NCBI GenBank assembly: GCA_022360375.1
Contig: JAKSCW010000184.1
Coordinates: forward strand, 1-6,802
Direction of reading: 5' to 3'
Length of the DNA: 6,802 bases
Origin: Balneolales bacterium
GTDB lineage: Bacteria; Bacteroidota; Rhodothermia; Balneolales; Balneolaceae
Part shown: one piece after another, positions 1-5,952 of the stretch
Layout: every line of letters starts with the position of its first letter
How positions within the stretch are numbered: the stretch's first letter is position 1
Made by a program: the position numbers and the translations under genes
The notes under the pieces: generated by a model
Told to the model about the DNA's origin: nothing
The model's input: only the letters and a program-made list of their open reading frames with translations
Databases searched by the model: none

Positions 1-542
1 TGTTTGAAAGTGGTGGTGGGATGTACCATGTGGAAAAGAATAAACTAACTTGGACCCCGGCACTTACGGATGAGCGAAAACAAGAGGTAAGAGAAATTAA
101 GGAATGGGCAAATAAAAATGTTATTGGCAAGTTTCCATTAACAATTCCCGAATTTGCGAAATTCACGGATATTGGAATTATTAATCCTGATTCTGATATA
201 GTAGAAGATATCAGGGCAAAGAGTGAAGAATTTATTTCAAATAATTATGAACACTTTGAGGTGCATCATACTCATGTTTCCGTAAATATAATTCTAAAAA
301 GGGCAAATAAGGGAGAGGGAATAAAATGGATTGCAAATCATTTAGGGTTTGAACTGGATGAAATTGCGTATATAGGGGATTCCAGTGGAGATATTCCCGG
401 GTTAAAAATTGTGGGGATGCCCTTTGCACCTGCAAACGCAGCCGAACCTACAAAGAAAGTTGCGTCTGTAACTAAAGGAAAATCAACACATGGGGTACTG
501 GAAGCCTACCACCAGATTATAAAACACAACCTGAATCACTGA
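1..542 (+). CDS. HAD-superfamily phosphatase, subclass IIB-like, C-terminal part (5' end outside window)
   Basis: The reading frame is open from the left edge (first complete codon at 3-5), so the start and the nucleophile Asp motif I lie outside; 179 residues are visible. The visible start, F-E-S-G-G-G-M-Y, occupies the place of the E-N-G-A-x-I-Y segment that follows motif II in Cof/sucrose-phosphatase-type (IIB) HAD enzymes. A cap-like segment follows, then a motif III candidate with Lys in N-K-G-E-G (codon 309-311). Motif IV is G-D-S-S-G-D, with Asp codons at 378-380 and 390-392, followed by V-G-M-P-F-A-P-A-N-A, as in the IIB family. These residues normally hold Mg2+ and the aspartyl-phosphate intermediate, so phosphomonoester hydrolysis is likely; the substrate (sugar phosphate, phosphoglycolate or mannosyl-3-phosphoglycerate) cannot be told. 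The usual Asn before the second motif IV Asp is Gly here. Its stop overlaps the stop of the convergent neighbour. The ATG at 21 is internal and not the start. Confidence 0.85.
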   Translation, partial: FESGGGMYHVEKNKLTWTPALTDERKQEVREIKEWANKNVIGKFPLTIPEFAKFTDIGIINPDSDIVEDIRAKSEEFISNNYEHFEVHHTHVSVNIILKRANKGEGIKWIANHLGFELDEIAYIGDSSGDIPGLKIVGMPFAPANAAEPTKKVASVTKGKSTHGVLEAYHQIIKHNLNH

Positions 543-3500
543 ATCTCTCGATTCTGAATTTCTTTTAGAAGCTCAAAGTATTTTTCTATCAACCTCTGAT
601 AATCTGCAGAATACTTTGTGAAGTTAGGATCATTGAGCCGGTTACGGATTTGCTTTTCTAACTCTTCCAGGGTTAGTTCGGGAGGGGTAGTTGGTAATAC
701 ATCCATTGATGTACTGCCCTCACGTTCTTCTTCCTCTCCACGTTGTTGCATCGATTCTTCCGCTTCCAGCATCCTGGAAAGTATATTTTGCTGGCGTTCT
801 ATTAATGTGGGATCAACGGCACCTCCACGGAGATCATTAATAGTTTCTTCCATCTGTTCGATCATTCGTTCCAATTCGCTTCCAAGGTTATCTCCTCCTT
901 CCAGAGAGCCACCTCTTTGGAGCTCTTCCAGTTGTTGGCGGATAGCATTTTGTTGGCGGGAGAGTTGATCTAAACGCTCCATTTGATCACGAGTGAGTCG
1001 CTCTCCTTGCATATCATTAATAAAATCCTGTATCTGTTGATTTAAGCCCTGTTGTTGTTGCCCTATTTGTTGCATCTGCTCAATCATCTGCTGCATACCC
1101 ATGCTTCCACTTCCACCTCCCTGGCCTTGGCCCTGATTCTGAAGCTGTTCTAATAGGTTGGCAATTAGAAATGAAATTTCGTTAATCCCCCCCAGTGCCT
1201 GGCGTGTAGCTACACTTGCACGGGGTTGATTTCGTTCCGCCATTTGCGTGAGGGATTGTTCCAGGTAGTTTTCGACTTCCAGTTTCTTTTCGTTGATTTG
1301 ATTAGAAAACCCTGGTATCTCGGTAGACAACTGAAATAATGAATCCGAAAGAACCCGAAAAATATCATCTACATTTTTCTGATTTCTGGCATAACCCACA
1401 TAAGCCTGGCTTCGGTTCTCAGTGTTTGAGGCGTAGGTCACCAAATCTTCCTGCTCAATCGATAGATTTAACATGGAGTAAAGCACATATTGCAAACCTG
1501 CAATGTTGATTTGCATTTGCTGCTGATTCATCTGCTGTTGCATCTGGCGTGTTTGGTTTGCAAGTTGCTGAAAACGCTGTTGAAGGTTTGGTGATTGTGG
1601 ATTTTGTTGATTTTCTGAAGGTTGGCCATTTTCTTGCTCACCTTGCTCACCTTGCTCACCTTGCTCACCTTGCTCACCTAGTTCCTCCAGTTTCTTTTCA
1701 ATCTCTTCTTTTATGGAATCCAACTCCTCCTCAGACAATTCTTGCAATTCCTGAATTGCCTGTTCATTTTGTGAAGTTGAGTTTTCTGAAAGCTGATCCA
1801 GTTGCTCCTTTAACTGCTCGATCTGATCTTGAGTAGATTCACGTTGTTCTTGCTCTTCCCGGGGAGTAGGTGTATTGTTTTGAAGTTCCCCTTCCTGTCG
1901 AGCCAAATCTTCATATGATTGCGCCAATCGTTCCAGTTCGGTATTTAATTTCAATTGCTTGAATAATTCTATGGTACGTTCCAGGCGTTCCTGGTAAAGC
2001 TGCTCATTAAATTCAACGTCTTCCATGGCTTCTCTGAGTTGCTCGGGCGTCATAGAATTCATTTGTTCTTGCAATCGCTCCAAAGCTTCTTTAAATGCAG
2101 GATCATCAATTTCTTCCATCAGCTGTTTCAGCTCTTCGTAAGCTTGCATGGTTTCTTCAGATAGAAGGTTGTTTTCGGATAGTTCTTCTTTTATTTCCTC
2201 AAATTTTTCGTTCAGCTCTTCTATTCGTTCCTCAATTTCTTCCTGCTGCTGTTGAACTTCCTGTATCTGACGTTGTTGTTCATAGTTCACTTCCGGATTT
2301 TCAATCAGTTGTTCGCGGAATAATTCATATTGCTCCTGCATTTCCTCAAACGATTCTGAGATATTTTCTAAATCGGATTGAACTTCGTTTTCTTCCTCTC
2401 CAATGTCTTCAAAAAAATCAATGAGAGAAGGAATGGTCAAGGTGAGTTGATCCGAGCGTGAAGTCTTTACTCCATTGTATCCGTCGTTGTCAGAAACTTC
2501 AATCCAAAATGTGAGTTCGTCTTTAGGTTTTAACCCGAGCTCATTTAATTCTAGTTCGAAGCGCTGTAGTACTCCATTTTGGGGATTTTGAAGTTGAAAT
2601 TGCCTGATGACGGGCTCATCAACAAAAGCCCGGCGCAGTTCATAGTTAAAGGTGGCACCGGTTAACCCAAAGTCGTCATTTGCCCGGAAAAGTGCATTAA
2701 GCTCCAATGGATCGCTAGCTTCAAAAGACTCCACTGGTTCCAGCAGCTCCACATAAGGGTATTCATCGGCAACTGGGTGAACGAGGAAACGGAATGGATT
2801 TACATTTTGAAGACCGTTTTCATCTGTAATTTGAAAACTAAGTGTATCTGATTCGATTAAAACATATTTGTATTCAAATTCCAATCCCTGCTGATTTATT
2901 GTTTCGCTTTCTTTTGTAGAATGCTGAATAATCAGTTCTGAAATAGTTTTATTCAATACTCCATTTATAACTACCTGAGAACCTTGTAATCCGTTTAAAT
3001 CGGAAAACGGATATGTATAGAAGGTTGTATCAAGTGCGGTATAAGAAGGGGGAATAATGGTGGCGGTAAGCTCCGAAAAGCGCGGTCTTAATTGCGTTTT
3101 TATTTCATATACGCTGCTCTTAAAGCCATCCATTTCTACAAAATATGAGATATCGGTGTTCAGATCGAAACTCGCGGAACTAAAGAACGATGTATTCCCG
3201 TCCATTCCCCTGCGGCGAAAATTTTCTTCTATGGGTGATTTTAGCATTAAGGTTACCTGGTTGGGAACCTGGCCCTGAAACTGAATACCTACCGAGAAGG
3301 AGCTGCCCTGTTCAATGGTATCGTTCCCGGGGGAAATAGAATAAATAAAGGGGTTTGGCTTTTCAAAATTTTGCCAGAAAAAAGCAAGTCGGGTACTGGC
3401 ATTTTCAAAATTGAACGTAGTAAATCCGGTAACTAATAAAGCCAAAACTACTAAGTAACTTCTTGATCGAAGCTGCTTGCTAATGGGCGATTCAGATAAA

Positions 3501-3928
3501 TAGTTATCCAGTTTTTGGTTGAATACTTCAGGCTGTACCAGTTCTAAGTTTTTATAAATTGCAGCCTCAACCAGTTTCGGATGTGCAAAACTGGTTTTTT
3601 CCAGATCAAGAGCATACGATAATTCCTTAATTCCAGAACTCCTGCTGAAAGAGCGATAAAACTCAATAAAGTTCGTTGATTTGATTCTGCGGTTTCCAAA
3701 CCAGACTATTGCAACAAAAAGTGAAACTAAAACCCCGAGCAAAAAAATCTTAGTAAGTGAATCCAGATATGCATTTTGCTCGAACAGGATAAGCGTGCTA
3801 AGCGAGACAAGGGTTACCAGTATTGCACCTAGCCAAACATTTAATGCAACTCTTCTATTAAGAAGAGAATGTATTGATCGTAGTTTTTTTCTTAGCTCTT
3901 CTGCGGTATGTATCTGCTTTGAAGACAT
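536..3928 (-). CDS. DUF4175-type membrane-anchored coiled-coil protein, 1130 aa
   Basis: A long protein of unknown function that resembles the DUF4175 proteins of Bacteroidota; this is recognised by architecture and motifs, not by a search. Hydrophobic segments at about 27-49, 58-78 and 157-173 suggest an N-terminal membrane anchor with residues after about 175 outside the cytoplasm. Residues about 190-500 look beta-rich and Ig-like, ending with D-D-F-G-L (418-422) and D-N-D-G-Y-N-G (480-486), motifs I associate with this family. From about 505 the protein is Glu/Gln/Leu-rich and predicted coiled coil, interrupted by five G-E-Q repeats (751-765), a Met/Gln run (795-806), a more hydrophobic conserved-looking stretch L-Q-Y-V-L-Y-S-M-L-N-L-S (812-823) and a Gly/Met/Gln-rich stretch near 930-960. 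No catalytic motif is visible. A scaffold or envelope role is only a guess. The start ATG lacks a clear Shine-Dalgarno (TTAAAGC precedes it) but matches the N-terminal architecture. It lies 56 bp downstream of the hydrolase gene. Confidence 0.85.
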   Translation of the reverse strand: MSSKQIHTAEELRKKLRSIHSLLNRRVALNVWLGAILVTLVSLSTLILFEQNAYLDSLTKIFLLGVLVSLFVAIVWFGNRRIKSTNFIEFYRSFSRSSGIKELSYALDLEKTSFAHPKLVEAAIYKNLELVQPEVFNQKLDNYLSESPISKQLRSRSYLVVLALLVTGFTTFNFENASTRLAFFWQNFEKPNPFIYSISPGNDTIEQGSSFSVGIQFQGQVPNQVTLMLKSPIEENFRRRGMDGNTSFFSSASFDLNTDISYFVEMDGFKSSVYEIKTQLRPRFSELTATIIPPSYTALDTTFYTYPFSDLNGLQGSQVVINGVLNKTISELIIQHSTKESETINQQGLEFEYKYVLIESDTLSFQITDENGLQNVNPFRFLVHPVADEYPYVELLEPVESFEASDPLELNALFRANDDFGLTGATFNYELRRAFVDEPVIRQFQLQNPQNGVLQRFELELNELGLKPKDELTFWIEVSDNDGYNGVKTSRSDQLTLTIPSLIDFFEDIGEEENEVQSDLENISESFEEMQEQYELFREQLIENPEVNYEQQRQIQEVQQQQEEIEERIEELNEKFEEIKEELSENNLLSEETMQAYEELKQLMEEIDDPAFKEALERLQEQMNSMTPEQLREAMEDVEFNEQLYQERLERTIELFKQLKLNTELERLAQSYEDLARQEGELQNNTPTPREEQEQRESTQDQIEQLKEQLDQLSENSTSQNEQAIQELQELSEEELDSIKEEIEKKLEELGEQGEQGEQGEQGEQENGQPSENQQNPQSPNLQQRFQQLANQTRQMQQQMNQQQMQINIAGLQYVLYSMLNLSIEQEDLVTYASNTENRSQAYVGYARNQKNVDDIFRVLSDSLFQLSTEIPGFSNQINEKKLEVENYLEQSLTQMAERNQPRASVATRQALGGINEISFLIANLLEQLQNQGQGQGGGSGSMGMQQMIEQMQQIGQQQQGLNQQIQDFINDMQGERLTRDQMERLDQLSRQQNAIRQQLEELQRGGSLEGGDNLGSELERMIEQMEETINDLRGGAVDPTLIERQQNILSRMLEAEESMQQRGEEEEREGSTSMDVLPTTPPELTLEELEKQIRNRLNDPNFTKYSADYQRLIEKYFELLKEIQNREIQ
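1633..1677 (-). repeat. Five perfect copies of a 9-bp tandem repeat inside the DUF4175-type gene
   Basis: The plus-strand unit CTTGCTCAC is repeated five times without a mismatch, with two further matching bases after it. On the coding strand it gives Gly-Glu-Gln five times (residues 751-765) between two coiled-coil or Gln-rich blocks. The unit is a multiple of three, so gain or loss of copies by slippage would change linker length without shifting the frame. Codon choice is identical in every copy, which suggests recent expansion rather than selection for the peptide alone. Confidence 0.95.
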
Positions 3929-3935
3929 GCTTTAA

Positions 3936-3988
3936 TTAACCGTTTTACCCAGATAAAAACTATAAATGTTGGTTAAAATTGCGGTTAA
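3936..3988 (-). other. AT-rich imperfect hairpin between the hydrolase stop and the DUF4175-type start
   Basis: On the minus strand TTAACCG (3988-3982) pairs perfectly with CGGTTAA (3942-3936). Inside it, TTTTAACC (3978-3971) pairs with GGGTAAAA (3950-3943) with one A-G mismatch. A 3-nt CAA bulge lies on the 5' side and the loop is 20 nt. The left arm contains the hydrolase stop codon and the right arm ends 7 nt before the DUF4175-type ATG. There is no T-tract after the stem, so it is not a typical intrinsic terminator. It could be an mRNA structure near the ribosome entry site, a 3'-end stabiliser, a protein-binding inverted repeat, or chance in AT-rich DNA. Confidence 0.4.
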
Positions 3989-4860
3989 AGATCAAAAAGA
4001 GTTAAGCGTTGGTTCACCATATACTTACCCTCTTTAATCTTTACGGTAATAACTTCTTCAAATAAATCATGTTCCAAAAACAGAAACCAATTGTTCTCAG
4101 AAGCTTCATTCACAAAGGCTTTTTTTTCAAGCAGTGTTTCAGTTGGGTACATATCATAGCCCATTACCCAGGGAAGAGGGAGATGAACATGGGTAGGCAT
4201 TAAATCGGCAACAAAAACCAAAGTTCCTTTTTCTGATTCAATGACCGGGAGCTGCTGGCCAATAGTGTGACCATTCATTACCAAGGTTTTTAATCCCGGT
4301 TCAAATTCATGATGGTCAGGAACCAAATTGAGTGAGGTAGAAGAGGCCAGGGGCTGGATGTTATCTCTCAAAAAACTGGCTTTCTCCCGGGCATTCGGAG
4401 TTGTAGCTGTTTCCCAGTGGCGTTCATTCACATGATATGTTGCGTTTGGGAAAGTGAATTCGATATCGCCATTTTTATTGAAATAAGTAGTTCCCCCGCA
4501 ATGATCGAAATGCAGATGGGTAAAGATAACATCGGTAATATCTTCAGGTGTAAAACCATGATGCTTCAATGAACCCAGTAAGGTTTTTTGGGAGAAATCA
4601 ATCTGGTAGATTTCCATCATTTTCTCATTGAATTTGGTACCAACACCATTATCAATTAAGTAGATCTTTTTTGTAGACTTTGATTGGACCAATAAGCACC
4701 TCATTGTCATAGGAATGCGGTTTTTTTCATCTGGTTCAATTCCCTTGCTCCACAAAGTTTTCGGAACCACCCCAAACATGGCTCCACCATCCAGTTTTAT
4801 ATCACCGGTTTCGATGGTAAAGAGATTGAAATCTCCGAATTCAGTTTTGGATAGACTCAT
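3985..4860 (-). CDS. Metallo-beta-lactamase-fold hydrolase, 291 aa
   Basis: A cytoplasmic metallohydrolase; no signal peptide is visible. The MBL signature H-L-H-F-D-H is at residues 115-120, giving ligands H115, H117, D119 and H120. H198 (in G-H-T-I-G), D219 (in V-A-D-L) and H264 (in L-E-H-D) complete a two-metal site. The spacings 198-219-264 are very close to those of the lactonase AiiA (169-191-235), though the whole chain is longer. L-I-D-N-G (68-72) is the usual strand before the signature. An N-terminal D-G-G-A-M-F-G-V-V-P-K segment (24-34) is likely a family-specific loop near the active site. Hydrolysis of a lactone, ester or thioester is plausible; the substrate is unknown. I chose the ATG at 4858-4860 because AGGA lies just upstream; a longer in-frame GTG at 4905 would fall inside the terminator stem and add a non-conserved-looking peptide. 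The gene follows the oxidase operon and precedes the DUF4175-type gene in the same orientation. Confidence 0.9.
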   Translation of the reverse strand: MSLSKTEFGDFNLFTIETGDIKLDGGAMFGVVPKTLWSKGIEPDEKNRIPMTMRCLLVQSKSTKKIYLIDNGVGTKFNEKMMEIYQIDFSQKTLLGSLKHHGFTPEDITDVIFTHLHFDHCGGTTYFNKNGDIEFTFPNATYHVNERHWETATTPNAREKASFLRDNIQPLASSTSLNLVPDHHEFEPGLKTLVMNGHTIGQQLPVIESEKGTLVFVADLMPTHVHLPLPWVMGYDMYPTETLLEKKAFVNEASENNWFLFLEHDLFEEVITVKIKEGKYMVNQRLTLFDL

Positions 4861-4864
4861 AGTG

Positions 4865-4868
4865 TCCT
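4865..4868 (-). promoter_or_regulatory. Ribosome binding site of the MBL hydrolase
   Basis: On the minus strand AGGA stands 4 nt before the ATG at 4860, within GCAGGACACT. The spacing is somewhat short, but this is the only purine-rich Shine-Dalgarno near either candidate start, and it supports the shorter 291-residue reading. Confidence 0.55.
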
Positions 4869-4888
4869 GCTTATTTTTAAACTGATTG

Positions 4889-4923
4889 AAAATAAAAAAC
4901 CCCACACATAAAAATGGCGGGGT
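4889..4923 (-). terminator. Intrinsic terminator of the cytochrome oxidase operon
   Basis: On the minus strand ACCCCGC (4923-4917) pairs with GTGGGGT (4905-4899), with one G-T wobble. Three more pairs (CAT with ATG, a one-base bulge) extend the stem to about 10 bp with a TTTT loop. The stem runs straight into TTTTTTATTTT. It begins 21 bp after the subunit IV stop and ends about 30 bp before the hydrolase ATG, so it should end most oxidase transcripts here. The plus strand has no convergent gene that would use it. Confidence 0.85.
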
Positions 4924-4944
4924 CCAGAATCGATTATCTTTTGC

Positions 4945-5253
4945 TTAAAAGGATGGAACAACCTCTACCCGGTACATAGTATCGAGCATGGTAATGCCAA
5001 CCATTAATAAGAAAAAGAACACTGCTCCAATAATGAGTACAGAGTTAAATTTGTTATCCCACCGCAATCCCATAAAGAAAGCAGCTACTAAATAAGCCTT
5101 TGTAAGAGCAATTACCAGGGCAGAAAGAATATCTAAAGGACTAGGTAGCCCCAGATTAGAAACAACAACTGTAAGAACTGTTAATACGGTTAAACTCGCA
5201 GCAACATTCCAAAGAGTTGATAATTTTATAATATGATGTCCGTGTTCACTCAT
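4945..5253 (-). CDS. ctaF: Cytochrome c oxidase subunit IV (COX4_pro/CyoD-like), 102 aa
   Basis: A small integral membrane subunit of the aa3-type oxidase; it carries no cofactor and is thought to help assembly or stability of the complex. Three hydrophobic helices are visible at about 15-34, 42-63 and 71-90. The K-A-Y-L-V-A-A-F-F-M-G-L segment (52-63) in helix 2 is typical of the prokaryotic subunit IV/CyoD family, as is the length near 100 residues. The N-terminus M-S-E-H-G-H-H is typical of these proteins. The ATG at 5251-5253 is chosen over an in-frame TTG at 5274, which would overlap subunit III and swallow the GAGAGG ribosome binding site. It is the last gene of the oxidase unit and is followed by a strong terminator. 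The symbol follows the Bacillus naming; the family assignment is firmer than the symbol. Confidence 0.88.
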   Translation of the reverse strand: MSEHGHHIIKLSTLWNVAASLTVLTVLTVVVSNLGLPSPLDILSALVIALTKAYLVAAFFMGLRWDNKFNSVLIIGAVFFFLLMVGITMLDTMYRVEVVPSF

Positions 5254-5262
5254 TTTTAGAAA

Positions 5263-5268
5263 CCTCTC
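5263..5268 (-). promoter_or_regulatory. Ribosome binding site of subunit IV, overlapping the subunit III stop
   Basis: GAGAGG on the minus strand lies 9 nt before the ATG at 5253 and shares bases with the TGA of subunit III (5269-5267). It settles the start of subunit IV and suggests translational coupling of the two genes. Confidence 0.7.
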
Positions 5269-5932
5269 ATTCAATTAAGTAAAGTAATGGGAATAGGAAA
5301 ATCCAGATCAAATCAACCAGGTGCCAGTAAAGGCCCACTATTTCAACCGGGGTAAAGTATTCACTGCTGAATTCATTTTTTCTGGCGCGAAGATAAATCC
5401 AGAATATCAAACCAATTCCAACCAGAACGTGCAATGCGTGTACCCCTGTTAATGCGTAATAGATACTAAAAAAGATATTTGCTTTAGGGTGATCTATTCT
5501 TTCCAATACTTCCGGCGAAGGGTCCCAGAATGAACCGGGAGCTATTCCATAGTGGAATTTATGCTCGTACTCAAATGCTTTAATCACCAAAAACACTACG
5601 GCGAGTAAAATGGTAAAGAGCAGATTTCTTTTTAACCACTTGATGTTATTTGTTTGAGCAGAACGTATTGCCAGGGCTACAGTTAAACTACTTACAATAA
5701 GCACAACTGTATTTACCCCACCAAGAACTTTGTTTAATTCGTATGCTGCTTGATAGAAAAGTTCGGGATACCATGCTCTAAAGATTATATATGCACAGAA
5801 TAATCCCCCGAAAAAGAGAATTTCGTTGACCAAAAATACCCACATTCCCAATTTTGCAGAATCGAATTGTTGATCCGAATCTACAAAATGGTGATGAACG
5901 TGTGCAGGGTGATCTGCTGAATGATTCGCCAT
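5267..5932 (-). CDS. ctaE: Cytochrome c oxidase subunit III, 221 aa
   Basis: A cofactor-free core membrane subunit that flanks subunit I and is linked to oxygen entry and stability of the active site. Five transmembrane helices are visible, at about 27-52, 69-89, 100-121, 152-181 and 195-220, fitting the short five-helix bacterial form that lacks the first two helices of the mitochondrial protein. Family marks: N-E-I-L-F-F-G-G with E37 (matching the conserved Glu90 of the bovine subunit), G-V-H-A-L-H-V (163-169) and Y-W-H-L-V-D-L-I-W (202-210). The N-terminus is His-rich (seven His within residues 4-15), which occurs in related bacterial subunits. The ATG at 5930-5932 lies 20 bp after the subunit I stop; no clear Shine-Dalgarno precedes it. 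Its own stop carries the ribosome binding site of subunit IV. Confidence 0.95.
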   Translation of the reverse strand: MANHSADHPAHVHHHFVDSDQQFDSAKLGMWVFLVNEILFFGGLFCAYIIFRAWYPELFYQAAYELNKVLGGVNTVVLIVSSLTVALAIRSAQTNNIKWLKRNLLFTILLAVVFLVIKAFEYEHKFHYGIAPGSFWDPSPEVLERIDHPKANIFFSIYYALTGVHALHVLVGIGLIFWIYLRARKNEFSSEYFTPVEIVGLYWHLVDLIWIFLFPLLYLIE

Positions 5933-5952
5933 TTAATCGATTAGTTTTAGTA

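Noticed and set aside
618..968. Serine/arginine-rich plus-strand open frame
   Set aside because: The composition is the complement of Glu/Gln/Leu codons in the real gene on the other strand; treated as a shadow.
1549..1836. Plus-strand open frame with a repeated A-H-L peptide
   Set aside because: It is antisense to the DUF4175-type gene. The repeat is just the 9-bp tandem repeat read on the other strand, and no domain is visible.
2095..2424. Plus-strand open frame of 109 codons
   Set aside because: It lies wholly antisense to the Glu-rich coiled-coil coding region, whose composition makes opposite frames open by chance; no recognisable motif or ribosome binding site.
3929..3984. Possible promoter for the DUF4175-type gene in the AT-rich spacer
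   Set aside because: I could not find a convincing -33/-7 pair of the Bacteroidota type (TTTG and TAnnTTTG) or a -35/-10 pair.
5254..5274. Seven-residue N-terminal extension of subunit IV from a TTG codon
   Set aside because: It would overlap subunit III and include the GAGAGG ribosome binding site; the ATG at 5253 is better supported.
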